The translations under genes and the position numbers were made by a program. DNA of 64,000 bases, from assembly GCF_015351475.1 (NCBI RefSeq), contig NZ_JADKPR010000011.1, positions 88,497-152,496 on the forward strand, in the 5' to 3' direction. The notes under the pieces are model-generated. The model was given only the letters and a program-made list of their open reading frames with translations, ran no database searches and was not told where the DNA came from. Shown in pieces: positions 55,823 to 64,000 of the stretch. Position 1 is the first letter of the stretch. The number at the start of each line of letters is the position of its first letter. The stretch comes from Flavobacterium sp. HJJ (GTDB lineage Bacteria; Bacteroidota; Bacteroidia; Flavobacteriales; Flavobacteriaceae).

Positions 55823-56617
55823 TTAAAAACCAATTCGGAGTGGAATATAGGCTTTATTGTTATTAGTGATTCTGAAGTTCAGTCCAAAAGTAAAACCTTT
55901 TAATTCCGGTTTTTCATCTTGTGTTAAAGGATAGGAATAACCAAATCCGAAATCGATAAAATTCAAAAATGACAGTCCGGCAAGTGAATACAGGTTACGG
56001 TTTGAACCTCCGGCTTTAATAAATATGGCGTTTCCCGTGTTCAAAGAAAAATATGCATCGGGAATACCAAAGTATTTACCGTCATAACTGCTTATTCCAT
56101 ATCCTAAACCCATAAAAAGTTTGGTTTTATTCTCGCAGTCCAGGCAAAATTCCAAACCGCCTGTAAATTGGCTTTTGACTGTTATCGAATAATTAATGTA
56201 AAAAATGGGTTGCCAGTCCAGAAGTTTTGGAGTGTGGCTTTCTTTGCGATTATAGTTTTGGGTTGATAAAAGTGTTTCGTTTTCGTCATACCATGTCGAA
56301 ATACCGATTAATTCCTGTCCTTCTTTGTCTTTGGAATAACCTTGAAATTGTAATTTATGATTTTTTAAATAATAGTCTTTTATACAATAGACAGAATCTA
56401 TATTCCTGATAGGATAGCCGACTGCTTTTTTGGTTTCTATTTTTTCAGACGGAATACGGTAATATATTGCTTGTTTCTTTGGGCAGTTTTTCCAACAGTA
56501 ATCAAAATAAATGGAGTCTTTTTGGGCAAAGGAACAGGAAAAAAGAAATAAACATAGAAGTGTAAAAAGCTGAGTTCTTTTCTTTTGACTTTGTAATAGT
56601 TTCACTTCGTATTTCAT
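55823..56617 (-). CDS. Secreted outer-membrane-like protein of unknown function
   Basis: 264 residues. Signal peptide after a charged leader (LFTLLCLFLFSCSFAQ). Cys-rich start (DYCWKNCPKK), then a MORN-like strand pair (LKNHKLQFQGYSKDKEG) and a C-terminal half with alternating strands ending in NKAYIPLRIGF, suggesting a small barrel. No family named. Confidence 0.6.
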   Translation of the reverse strand: MKYEVKLLQSQKKRTQLFTLLCLFLFSCSFAQKDSIYFDYCWKNCPKKQAIYYRIPSEKIETKKAVGYPIRNIDSVYCIKDYYLKNHKLQFQGYSKDKEGQELIGISTWYDENETLLSTQNYNRKESHTPKLLDWQPIFYINYSITVKSQFTGGLEFCLDCENKTKLFMGLGYGISSYDGKYFGIPDAYFSLNTGNAIFIKAGGSNRNLYSLAGLSFLNFIDFGFGYSYPLTQDEKPELKGFTFGLNFRITNNNKAYIPLRIGF

Positions 56618-56730
56618 CTTAATGGTACCGCAAATTTAAGAAAATAGTTGCTTTTATATGTAGTGAAAATAATAAAAAAAGCTTTTTTAACAGCTGTTTC
56701 TTTTGATAAATATTTTTTAAAAATGCACAA

Positions 56731-56762
56731 AAAAACCGCCAATCTTTCGAAAAGCGGTTTTT
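56731..56762 (-). terminator. rng terminator
   Basis: AAAAACCGC (56731-56739) pairs with GCGGTTTTT (56754-56762). On the minus strand it follows the rng stop (56766) and ends in a T tract. Confidence 0.8.
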
Positions 56763-56765
56763 GTT

Positions 56766-58310
56766 TTATTCGTTGATAACATTTCCTTTTTTGTCATAGA
56801 AATGGTACTCTAAATACGTGTAAGCGTCACGTGGTATGATTTTCACCCATTTTTTGTGTTCAAAAAACCATTTTGAACGCAATGATGGAAAACCTTTACT
56901 GAGGTATGCAGCCACAAAAGGATGTACATTAAGCACTACTTTTTTGTGGGTTTTTAATACTCTTTCAAGATCGGAAGCGATTTTGTCAATGATTAAAATC
57001 GGCGCTTCAATTTCGCCGTTTTCATTGTTTGGATCTTCTTCTCTTGTTTTGATAATAACTTCTGGTCTTACGCGTTGTCTGGTAATCTGGACCAGCCCAA
57101 ATTTACTCGGTGGTAAGATTTTGTGTTTCGCTTTATCGTCGCTCATTTCTTCCCTCAGGAAGTCGAACAGGACTTTACGATTTTCGGGATTCGACATATC
57201 GATAAAATCAACTACTATGATACCGCCCATATCTCTAAGACGTAATTGTCTTGCTATTTCGGCGGCTGCAATCATATTGACTTCCATGGCTGTGTCCTCT
57301 TGGTTGGTGGCTTTGTTAGAACGGTTGCCGCTGTTTACGTCTATAACGTGCAGTGCTTCGGTGTGTTCTATGATAAGATAAGCTCCTTTACTCATGGAAA
57401 CGGTTTTCCCAAATGAAGTCTTGATTTGTCTCTCTATATTGTATTTCTCAAAAATAGGAGTGTCCTTAGACTGATAGAACTTAACAATTGATTGTTTGGA
57501 TGGTGCAATTTCCTGCACATAATCCTTTGTCTGGTGGTACAACTCTTCATCATCAATCTGGATACCGCTGAAGGTATCATTAAATACATCTCTTAATATA
57601 GAAGAGGCTCTGTTGAGTTCTCCTAATATTTTGGATGGATGATGAGCAGTTGGTAATTTTTTACACATTGCATTCCATCTGCTTAGCAGGTTCTGCAAAT
57701 CTTTTTCTAATTCTACTGTGCTTTTGCCTTCGGCTACTGTGCGAACAATAACGCCAAATCCTTTTGGTTTGACTGATTGTACAAGACGTTTCAAACGTTC
57801 CTTTTCTTTTTTGTCTTCTATTTTCTGAGAAATAGAAACGCGGTCAGAAAACGGAACCAAAACAATAAATCTTCCTGCCAGAGAAAGTTCTGCGCTTAAT
57901 CTAGGACCTTTGGTCGATATTGGTTCTTTGACGACTTGTACCAAAACAGACTGATTGGCGTTGATTACATCTGTAATTGTACCGTTCTTGTCTATTTCTT
58001 TTTCAAACTGAAAGTTTTTAAGGGAGAAATCTTTTATTTTACCTGCGCTTACAAGTTTTATGAATTTCAGCTGGGAAGCTAAGTTAGGTCCTAAATCGTG
58101 ATAATGTAAAAAGGCATCTTTCTCGAAGCCTACATTTACAAAAGCAGCGTTAAGTCCAGCAACGGGTTTCCTTATTTTGGCAATAAAAATATCGCCAACC
58201 TGAAAGTTGCTTTTCTCTTCTTCTTTGTGTAATTCAATTAGTTTTCCATCTTTTAATAAGGCAAAATCTACGAAATCAGAACTAGATCGAATGATTAATT
58301 CTTTATTCAT
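56766..58310 (-). CDS. rng: Ribonuclease G/E family endoribonuclease
   Basis: 514 residues. N-terminal S1-type RNA-binding domain (VGDIFIAKIRKPVAGLNAAFVNVG), then the DNase I-like catalytic core with the Mg-binding Asp pair in GGIIVVDFIDM and the DDKAKHKI region. The length fits RNase G; it lacks the long C-terminal scaffold of RNase E. Roles: rRNA and mRNA processing. Upstream is a 30-residue basic protein gene, 270 bp away. Confidence 0.93.
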   Translation of the reverse strand: MNKELIIRSSSDFVDFALLKDGKLIELHKEEEKSNFQVGDIFIAKIRKPVAGLNAAFVNVGFEKDAFLHYHDLGPNLASQLKFIKLVSAGKIKDFSLKNFQFEKEIDKNGTITDVINANQSVLVQVVKEPISTKGPRLSAELSLAGRFIVLVPFSDRVSISQKIEDKKEKERLKRLVQSVKPKGFGVIVRTVAEGKSTVELEKDLQNLLSRWNAMCKKLPTAHHPSKILGELNRASSILRDVFNDTFSGIQIDDEELYHQTKDYVQEIAPSKQSIVKFYQSKDTPIFEKYNIERQIKTSFGKTVSMSKGAYLIIEHTEALHVIDVNSGNRSNKATNQEDTAMEVNMIAAAEIARQLRLRDMGGIIVVDFIDMSNPENRKVLFDFLREEMSDDKAKHKILPPSKFGLVQITRQRVRPEVIIKTREEDPNNENGEIEAPILIIDKIASDLERVLKTHKKVVLNVHPFVAAYLSKGFPSLRSKWFFEHKKWVKIIPRDAYTYLEYHFYDKKGNVINE

Positions 58311-58564
58311 TTGTAAATTTTTATCTGTTTTTTCAGAAAATAGAAAATAGAAAAAAGAGAATAGACTGAAAAAATCTATAATCTAAAATTTAAGATCTAA
58401 AATCTTATTTACAGATGGATTAAACAATATTTGAACAGGTTTGTTTACCCGGTGAGGAAAAATATCTTTGAGATGCAAGATGAAAGAATAAAGATTTTTG
58501 GTCTTTCTTCTGTTTTCTTTCTTCTATTTTCTTTTCCTCGATTTCAATGAACGTTTAAAAAAGA

Positions 58565-58589
58565 AAAAAGTAGTTTAAAACTACTTTTT
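58565..58589 (-). terminator. Terminator overlapping the end of the 30-residue gene
   Basis: AAAAAGTAGTTT and AAACTACTTTTT form a near-perfect hairpin around 58565-58589 with T tracts on both sides. The stop codon of the small gene lies inside the stem. Confidence 0.7.
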
Positions 58590-58673
58590 CTTTTTGTGAC
58601 GGTTAGCTCTCGCTCTTTTTTTGCGTTTGTGCGTTGCTACCTTATGTCTCTTTCTTTTTTTACCACTTGGCAT
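58581..58673 (-). CDS. 30-residue very basic protein, probable ribosome-associated
   Basis: Reads from ATG at 58673 to TAG at 58581; protein begins MPSGKKRKRHKVATHKRKK and has 19 Lys/Arg among 30 residues. Too short for standard ORF calling. Its composition and position before the HU gene are conserved in Bacteroidota from memory, and such peptides resemble small ribosomal proteins; no specific assignment is made. Confidence 0.7.
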   Translation of the reverse strand: MPSGKKRKRHKVATHKRKKRARANRHKKKK

Positions 58674-58703
58674 ATCTAATAGATTTATAATTAATTAATA
58701 GTG

Positions 58704-58994
58704 TTATTTTGCTTCGTTGTTCACTTTTACGCCTTCAACAAAAACTTTTGCAGGTTTGAATGCAGGAATATTGTGTGCAGGAATTTTGATAGTGGTATTT
58801 TTGGAAATATTTCTTCCAGTTTTTTCAGCTCTTGTTTTAACGATAAAACTACCGAAACCTCTTAGGTAAACATTGTCACCAGTCTCTAGTGAGTTTTTTA
58901 CTTCGTTCATAAAAGTCTCTACGGTTGCTTGCACATCCCCTTTTTCAAGACCTAATTTTTCTGAAATCTTCGCTACGATATCTGCTTTCGTCAT
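58704..58994 (-). CDS. HU-family DNA-binding protein
   Basis: 96 residues. MTKADIVAKISEKLGLEKGDVQATVETFMNEV helices, the beta-arm GFGSFIVKTRAEKTGRNISKN and NIPAFKPAKVF are typical HU/IHF. Bends and packs DNA. Same strand as the 30-residue gene, 30 bp upstream of it. Confidence 0.94.
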   Translation of the reverse strand: MTKADIVAKISEKLGLEKGDVQATVETFMNEVKNSLETGDNVYLRGFGSFIVKTRAEKTGRNISKNTTIKIPAHNIPAFKPAKVFVEGVKVNNEAK

Positions 58995-59037
58995 TTTCTT
59001 TCCTTTTTATTATGTTGTAATAATTTTTTTGAGTTTG

Positions 59038-59045
59038 CAAATATA
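59038..59045 (-). promoter_or_regulatory. HU gene -7 box
   Basis: TATATTTG on the minus strand, exact TAnnTTTG match, 43 nt before the HU ATG. Confidence 0.55.
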
Positions 59046-59102
59046 TGAATTAAAAAAAGAATAAATCAACCTAAATCGTTAAAATTTAATTACATAAACA
59101 AT

Positions 59103-59110
59103 TACTTTTG
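59103..59110 (+). promoter_or_regulatory. mutY -7 box
   Basis: TACTTTTG, exact TAnnTTTG match, 17 nt before the mutY ATG. Confidence 0.55.
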
Positions 59111-59127
59111 TTTTCTAAAATATTAAG

Positions 59128-60165
59128 ATGATTTTTTATAACGATCTAATTAAGTGGTACTTGCAGAATAAGCGGGATCTGCCTTGGCGCAAAACTGTCA
59201 ATCCGTACCTGATTTGGCTTTCCGAAATTATGCTTCAGCAGACAAGAGTAGCGCAGGGATTGCCCTATTTTTTATCTTTTATCGAGGCTTTTCCGACGGT
59301 TTTTGATTTAGCAGACGCCAATGAGGAAAAAGTACTTAAACTCTGGCAGGGATTAGGCTATTATTCCCGTGCCAGAAACCTGCACAAAACAGCACAGATA
59401 GTTGCTTATGAAATGAACGGTGTTTTTCCGGATAATTATAAAGACTTATTAAAACTGAAAGGAATTGGTGAATACACCGCCGCCGCAATTGCATCTTTCT
59501 CCTATAATGAATGTGTTCCAGTAGTCGACGGAAATGTGTTTCGAGTGCTTTCGCGTTACTTTGACATAGAAACTGATATTGCTCAGGCTTCTGCCAAAAA
59601 AGAATTCGCTGCTTTGGCTTTTGAATTAATGCCAAAAGATAATCCTGCATTATTTAATCAGGCGATAATGGAATTTGGAGCCCTGCAGTGTGTGCCGAAA
59701 AACCCCAATTGTGCTGAATGTGTATTTAATAACAGCTGTGCCGCTCTGCAGAAAAAGAAAGTCGGTCAATTACCTGTTAAATTAAAGAAGACCAAAGTCC
59801 GAAACCGCTACTTTAATTATATAGTAGCTGTCGATGAATTGGAAAACACCGTTATTCAAAAACGTACTTCCAAAGGAATCTGGCACAATCTGTATGAGTT
59901 CCCGCTGATCGAAACCGACAAAGCCGAAGATTTTGAAACCGTAGCCCAGCAGATCAACAGCCATTTTTTCAAGGGAAATAAGATCGAGAGCCTGATGGAA
60001 TATAATGAAGAAAGTATTGTTCATAAACTTTCGCATCAGCATCTTTACATCAAATTTTGGAAAGCAAATTTAAAAGGGACTATCGAAGACGGAATGGATA
60101 TCAAAACCGCCAAAACATTTCCCTTTCCCGTAGTTATTCACAATTTTATTGAACAGGAATTGTAA
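59128..60165 (+). CDS. mutY: A/G-specific adenine DNA glycosylase
   Basis: Removes adenine mispaired with 8-oxoguanine. 345 residues. HhH LKGIGEYTAAAIASFSYNE with catalytic Asp in VVDGNVFRV, the 4Fe-4S ligands in CVPKNPNCAECVFNNSC, and a C-terminal MutT-like domain (GIWHNLYEFPL). Starts the mutY-ssb-gldE-gldD neighbourhood typical of flavobacteria. Confidence 0.95.
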   Translation: MIFYNDLIKWYLQNKRDLPWRKTVNPYLIWLSEIMLQQTRVAQGLPYFLSFIEAFPTVFDLADANEEKVLKLWQGLGYYSRARNLHKTAQIVAYEMNGVFPDNYKDLLKLKGIGEYTAAAIASFSYNECVPVVDGNVFRVLSRYFDIETDIAQASAKKEFAALAFELMPKDNPALFNQAIMEFGALQCVPKNPNCAECVFNNSCAALQKKKVGQLPVKLKKTKVRNRYFNYIVAVDELENTVIQKRTSKGIWHNLYEFPLIETDKAEDFETVAQQINSHFFKGNKIESLMEYNEESIVHKLSHQHLYIKFWKANLKGTIEDGMDIKTAKTFPFPVVIHNFIEQEL

Positions 60166-60173
60166 AACAATTT

Positions 60174-60290
60174 GGGGGTGCCGCTATAAAGCAGCGGGGC
60201 CAGCTCATAGGAACGGGTATTCGGCCCCATTGCTTTATAGCGTCGGGCTGTCCGCGTTACTTCGGTAACCAGCTTCCATCCCTCACCCGA
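60174..60290 (+). ncRNA. Structured three-helix element, copy B (candidate ncRNA)
   Basis: Outer stem GGGTG (60176-60180) / CACCC (60284-60288). Long stem 60182-60201 / 60223-60242 with two mismatches. Hairpin GTTAC-TTCG-GTAAC (60256-60269) with a UUCG tetraloop. Conserved GTCGGGCTGTCC and ATCCCTCAC as in copy A (36009). Stems differ in sequence from copy A but keep pairing. It fills most of the mutY-ssb gap. Confidence 0.6.
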
Positions 60291-60428
60291 AACCAGAAAA
60301 CGATGAGTTTTTGTTCTTTAAATTGAATTGTGAAATTGTGAAATTTTTAATTCATGCGATTCATGTCTCAGACTTTTAAAATCAGCTGTCTCTGATAAAT
60401 CCTAATAAATATGTATTGAAAAATAATG

Positions 60429-60436
60429 TACCTTTG
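60429..60436 (+). promoter_or_regulatory. ssb -7 box
   Basis: TACCTTTG, exact TAnnTTTG match, 19 nt before the ssb ATG, so ssb-gldE-gldD may have its own promoter. Confidence 0.55.
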
Positions 60437-60455
60437 GTAGAAATACCACCAAATC

Positions 60456-60896
60456 ATGAACGGAACATTAAATAAAGTAATGCTTATAGGCTATCTTGGC
60501 GATGATGTCAAAATGCACTATTTTGAAGGAGGAAACTGCATCGGCCGATTTCAGCTGGCTACCAATGAAGTCTATGTCAATAAAACGACCAACGAAAAAA
60601 TTACTTCGACCGAATGGCATAATCTGGTTGTGCGCAACAAAGCAGCCGAAATATGTGAAAAATATCTTTCCAAAGGAGATAAAATTTATGTGGAAGGCCG
60701 TATAAAATCACGGCAGTGGCAGGCCGAGGACGGTTCTGTTAAGCATACAATGGAAATACAGGTTACGGAGTTTACTTTTTTGAACACCAAAAAGGAAACT
60801 GAAACCAATAGGGCAATAAATTCTTCGGAATCAGCAAAAAACACTAACTTTGAATCTCAAAATAACGACTTGCCTATTAATGACCTGCCGTTTTGA
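60456..60896 (+). CDS. ssb: Single-stranded DNA-binding protein
   Basis: 146 residues. OB-fold: NGTLNKVMLIGYLGDDVKMHYF, TSTEWHNLVVRNKAAEICEKYLSKGDKIYVEGRI. Flexible polar tail ending INDLPF, the acidic tip that recruits partner proteins. Located between mutY and gldE, the normal flavobacterial order. Confidence 0.95.
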   Translation: MNGTLNKVMLIGYLGDDVKMHYFEGGNCIGRFQLATNEVYVNKTTNEKITSTEWHNLVVRNKAAEICEKYLSKGDKIYVEGRIKSRQWQAEDGSVKHTMEIQVTEFTFLNTKKETETNRAINSSESAKNTNFESQNNDLPINDLPF

Positions 60897-60919
60897 TTGT
60901 TTAACTAATTCATGCCAAT

Positions 60920-62215
60920 TTGGACCCAGAGCCCAGTTTAGAGATAGCTTCTCAAGTTGACTTTACCTTAATTTTTGGTTTTGTCGGAATCATAATTTTG
61001 CTGTTTTGTTCCGCAATAGTTTCAGGTGCTGAAGTTGCTTTGTTTTCCTTATCACAAAAAGATTTGGACGAATCTATACAGGAAAATAACACCAAGGGTA
61101 AAATAATTGCACGGCTATTGGAAAAACCCAAAAAACTTTTAGCGACACTTCTCGTTGCAAATAATTTCATTAATATCGGAGTGGTGATTTTGTTTTCTTT
61201 TGTTGGTAAAAACATTTTTGCTTCTATCGATTCACCGGTTTTAAAATTTATAACCGAAGTAATTTTAGTTACTTTCCTGTTATTGCTCTTTGGTGAAGTG
61301 CTACCAAAAGTGTATGCCAGCAGAAACAATATAAAGTTTGCTCAATTAATTGTTTATCCCGTTTCAGGATTAGATAAAATTTTGTCGCCTATAAGCATAC
61401 CAATGCGTTCGATAACCTTGTTTTTGCAGAATAAACTTGGGAAACAAAAATCTAATTTTTCAGTTGATCAATTATCGCAGGCGCTGGAACTGACAGACAG
61501 TGGCGAAACTACTACCGAAGAGCAGAAGATTTTAGAAGGAATTGTTTCTTTTGGCAATACCGATACTAAGCAGGTGATGAGTCCAAGGATTGATGTTTTT
61601 GCATTGGAAATAACAGAGCCTTTTGCTGCAATTTATCCGAAAATCATTGAAAAAGGGTTTTCAAGAATTCCAGTGTTTCGCGAGAGCATTGACCAGATCG
61701 AAGGAGTACTGTTTGTTAAGGATCTGCTTCCGTATATTAATAAAAGCGAGTTTGATTGGGTGACTTTACTGCGAGAGCCTTTTTTTGTACCCGAAAATAA
61801 AAAACTGGATAATCTGCTCAAAGATTTTCAAAGCATGAAAAGTCATTTGGCTATTGTAGTGGATGAATACGGAGGAACATCAGGATTGGTGTCGCTGGAA
61901 GATGTTATTGAAGAAATAGTGGGTGAAATAAATGATGAGTATGATGATACATTTGTTAATTTTTCGAAACTCGATGATAAAAATTATATTTTTGAGGGCA
62001 AAATAAACCTGAAGGATTTCTTCCGAATTATTGATGTTGATGAAGATTTATTCGAAGAACAAAAAGGGGAGGCAGAAACATTGGCTGGGTTTATTTTAGA
62101 AATTTTAGGCAATTTCCCTAAAAAAGGACAGAAAATAGTTTTTGAAAACTGTACGTTTGTCATCGAATCTGTTGATCAAAAACGGGTTAAACAAATTAAA
62201 GTAACGATTGAATAA
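60920..62215 (+). CDS. gldE: Gliding motility protein GldE (CorC/HlyC-like)
   Basis: 431 residues. DUF21 membrane domain (about 20-200, e.g. FCSAIVSGAEVALFSLSQ), a pair of CBS domains (about 215-335), and a CorC_HlyC tail. In Flavobacterium johnsoniae GldE supports gliding/GldD function. The start is a TTG at 60920; the nearby ATG at 60912 is in another frame and stops after nine codons. Followed by gldD 6 nt later. Confidence 0.92.
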   Translation: MDPEPSLEIASQVDFTLIFGFVGIIILLFCSAIVSGAEVALFSLSQKDLDESIQENNTKGKIIARLLEKPKKLLATLLVANNFINIGVVILFSFVGKNIFASIDSPVLKFITEVILVTFLLLLFGEVLPKVYASRNNIKFAQLIVYPVSGLDKILSPISIPMRSITLFLQNKLGKQKSNFSVDQLSQALELTDSGETTTEEQKILEGIVSFGNTDTKQVMSPRIDVFALEITEPFAAIYPKIIEKGFSRIPVFRESIDQIEGVLFVKDLLPYINKSEFDWVTLLREPFFVPENKKLDNLLKDFQSMKSHLAIVVDEYGGTSGLVSLEDVIEEIVGEINDEYDDTFVNFSKLDDKNYIFEGKINLKDFFRIIDVDEDLFEEQKGEAETLAGFILEILGNFPKKGQKIVFENCTFVIESVDQKRVKQIKVTIE

Positions 62216-62221
62216 TATAAA

Positions 62222-62785
62222 ATGCTTAATAAAATTACTGCTCTTTTTGTGTTTTTTGCTTTCTTCCTGTCTTTAGCAGGTTGTAAAAATGATGTTTTGC
62301 CTAAACCAGCGAGTTATCTAAGACTGGATTATCCAGAAGCGGAATATGTTGGTCTTAAAGGACACTGCCCATTTGAATTTGATATGAACTCCAAAGCAAT
62401 AATAAAAGAAGATAAAGACTGCGGTTACTCGATTACATATCCTAAGATGAAGGCAACAATTTACCTGACCTATAAACCGGTAAATAATAATATAAATAAA
62501 TTGCTTAGAGATGCTCAGAAACTAACTTACGAGCATGTTATCAAAGCTGACGATATTCTGGAACAGCCATATATAAATCAAGATAAAAAAGTGTATGGCA
62601 TGTTTTATCAGGTAGATGGAAATGCCGCGACCAACTCTCAGTTTTATGTAACTGACAGTGTTAAACATTTTGTTACAGGATCAGTTTATTTTTATGCTAA
62701 GCCTAATTATGATTCCATTATGCCTGCGGCAAGTTATATTAAAAATGATATGCAGCGATTGATGGAAACTTTGAAGTGGAAATAG
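62222..62785 (+). CDS. gldD: Gliding motility lipoprotein GldD
   Basis: 187 residues with lipobox LAGC (Cys 21). LPKPASYLRLDYPEAEY and the Tyr-rich core with C-terminal MQRLMETLKWK match GldD of gliding Bacteroidota, an outer-membrane-facing lipoprotein needed for gliding and the type IX secretion machinery. Same transcript as gldE. Confidence 0.93.
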   Translation: MLNKITALFVFFAFFLSLAGCKNDVLPKPASYLRLDYPEAEYVGLKGHCPFEFDMNSKAIIKEDKDCGYSITYPKMKATIYLTYKPVNNNINKLLRDAQKLTYEHVIKADDILEQPYINQDKKVYGMFYQVDGNAATNSQFYVTDSVKHFVTGSVYFYAKPNYDSIMPAASYIKNDMQRLMETLKWK

Positions 62786-62793
62786 ATTTTGTT

Positions 62794-62967
62794 TTATTTT
62801 TTTATAATGTATTTCAAATTATCAAATAAACGCAAAATTAATCGTCTGTCGTTGGTGATTATTTCTGCTGTTCCCTTTGCTTCAAATTTAAAATCCAAAA
62901 CAGTACCATAATTGGTTTTTAATTGTTGTGGAAAATCGACCATAATAATATATACATCGGTAATTAG
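62794..62967 (-). pseudogene. C-terminal remnant of a HlyD-family secretion protein
   Basis: Minus-strand frame with ...DVYIIMVDFPQQLKTNYG and then KGTAEIITNDRRLILRLFDN, the typical C-terminus of HlyD/bacteriocin-export membrane-fusion proteins. The frame is closed by a stop upstream (62968-62970), and only about 57 residues remain. A 5' deleted gene fragment. Confidence 0.75.
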
Positions 62968-62971
62968 TTAA

Positions 62972-63289
62972 GGATGTATAAGTCCTGCATCAGGTGGTGT
63001 TGATGTAAACGTATTTTCTAATTTTGCAGATCAATATTTTAATAGGTCATATATAACATCTACTAATCAATTGAGTAGTTTTATTGTTGCTGGTGGTACA
63101 AATTTTGCAGTTGGTATTTATCGTGCTTATAGTTCAAATGGAGTTTCTTCAAATCTTCATGCTGTAGTAATAACAGGGATAACTGCTGATGGTTCTAAAT
63201 ATATTTGTAGTGATTCTCAAAATGGTGTTGTAATAAAATATATTGACATTGATTGTATAGAAAAATATACAGGCGTAAGTGGATTATAG
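62972..63289 (+). pseudogene. Start-less tail of a papain/C39-like peptidase or toxin domain
   Basis: An open frame of 105 codons begins right after a stop (TAA at 62969) with no ATG. It reads GCISPASGGVDVNVF and ends IEKYTGVSGL. LHAVVITGITADGSKYICSDSQNG is the His...Asp/Asn half of a papain/C39 fold; the Cys half is missing. Usual homes are polymorphic toxin C-termini and peptidase domains. A shorter call from a TTG at 63071 is possible but does not restore the fold. Confidence 0.55.
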
Positions 63290-63337
63290 AATATTTCTTG
63301 ATAAGATAATTTATATACTTTTTTTAACTTTTAATAT

Positions 63338-63967
63338 ATGATACACAAATCATTAGTAAAGAAAGGGTTTGAACTTGTTTTTGTATTAATAACAATCGTT
63401 TATTTTGACTTTTCTTTGCATGCACAAAACCAATTAGATGAAAAATTTAAAGAAAAAGCAGGTAATAAGTGGTATAATATGGTATATCAAGCTCCTAACA
63501 GTTATTATGGGATAGAGGTAGAAAGTTGTTATAATGGCAATGAAAATTTTATACAAAGTGCATTTGATCATGGTATAAAAAGCAAAACGCATGATATTGT
63601 AGTTGCTTTTGCTATGATTTATATCATGGCTGACGATACACCAAGAGGGAAACGCATAAGGGAAGTTTTTGGAAACCCAACAAAGATTAATCTAGAGGCG
63701 ATAGCTTATGAGGCTGATACTACATGGTATAAAGTGAAGTATCTCGATTCTCTTCAATTAAAAAAAATAAGTGCTGATAGAGGTATAATTTACAACATGA
63801 AGATAACGAAAAAGTATAAAGGAATTTATGACAGATGTAAAAAAATAATAGAATATAAAGATAATGTGGGAAGAGCTGAGATATTGTTTTTTTATAATAA
63901 AGGGGATGATGCTCTTGTTGATGAAGAGATAAAGAACACGTGGGGGATGCTGAAATTTAAGTCTTAA
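63338..63967 (+). CDS. Secreted protein of unknown function, possible immunity partner
   Basis: 209 residues. Hydrophobic signal (LVFVLITIVYFDFSLHAQ). Mature part is helical then strand-rich, no motif recognised (DDTPRGKRIREVFGNPTKINL, RAEILFFYNKGDDALVDEE). 48 bp after the peptidase-like tail; the pair could be a toxin fragment with its immunity gene, but that is only a positional guess. Codon use is AT-rich compared with gldE/gldD. Confidence 0.55.
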   Translation: MIHKSLVKKGFELVFVLITIVYFDFSLHAQNQLDEKFKEKAGNKWYNMVYQAPNSYYGIEVESCYNGNENFIQSAFDHGIKSKTHDIVVAFAMIYIMADDTPRGKRIREVFGNPTKINLEAIAYEADTTWYKVKYLDSLQLKKISADRGIIYNMKITKKYKGIYDRCKKIIEYKDNVGRAEILFFYNKGDDALVDEEIKNTWGMLKFKS

Positions 63968-64000
63968 AGGCAGTGCTATGATCTTAGAATTCTATTAACT

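Noticed and set aside
60912..60941. ATG start for gldE or a frameshift
   Set aside because: The ATG frame stops after nine codons; the GldE frame is intact with a TTG at 60920.
63071..63289. Stand-alone 72-residue gene from a TTG
   Set aside because: The frame is open for 33 more codons upstream with similar composition; better read as a truncated larger protein.

Overview
The window comes from a member of the Bacteroidota, almost certainly a Flavobacterium-like gliding bacterium. The evidence is low GC, promoters with a TAnnTTTG -7 box, no recognisable Shine-Dalgarno sites, the gldE-gldD gliding genes in the mutY-ssb-gldE-gldD order, and several Bacteroidota-specific families (DUF3078-type, GldD, C-rich/TonB_C hybrid, RNase G beside HU and a 30-residue basic protein). 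Most of the window is chromosomal housekeeping. No tRNA or rRNA gene, CRISPR array or complete insertion sequence was seen.

Layout. 1-4.7 kb: phosphate uptake and its regulator (pstS, cut by the window edge, then pstC, pstA, pstB, phoU). 4.8-12 kb: a GT-B glycosyltransferase, a secreted LEA-like 11-mer repeat protein, a 1144-residue outer-membrane protein and a TlpA-like thioredoxin. 12-19 kb: aspartate kinase, an acetyltransferase, fructose-1,6-bisphosphatase, a TerB-like protein, and a tight four-gene run (HupE-like, dCMP deaminase, S41 protease, lipoprotein). 19-25 kb: a reduced flavoprotein, MarC, DUF3109 and ribonucleotide reductase nrdB/nrdA. 25.5-33 kb is the accessory part: an orphan ParA ATPase followed by a regular 22-bp tandem array between two copies of a ~130-bp direct repeat, a DUF6364/PIN toxin-antitoxin pair, an ABC exporter divergent from an ArsR regulator and an SDR with two matching palindromic operators, and higBA. 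33-43.6 kb: metE with a divergent Lrp regulator, dgt, a DUF3078-like protein, dxs, an autoinhibited Fic protein with twin operator-like inverted repeats, and tadA. 43.9-52.8 kb: the alpha-2-macroglobulin/pbpC pair, split by a REP-associated tyrosine transposase (RAYT) flanked by two pairs of 27-bp REP palindromes. 53-62.8 kb: a GT39/GtrA/PAP2 lipid-sugar operon, rng, a 30-residue basic protein, HU, mutY, ssb, gldE, gldD. 62.8-64 kb: gene debris (HlyD tail, start-less papain/C39-like tail) and a secreted protein of unknown function.

The non-coding parts hold most of what is unusual. Two ~117-bp elements (after the lrp gene and after mutY) share a conserved core and fold into the same three-helix shape with compensatory base changes, which indicates a structured RNA or structured mobile repeat. 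Several other intergenic regions hold long imperfect inverted repeats, in at least four sequence families. Operator-like palindromes can be matched to the regulators beside them at the ArsR, Fic and PIN loci.
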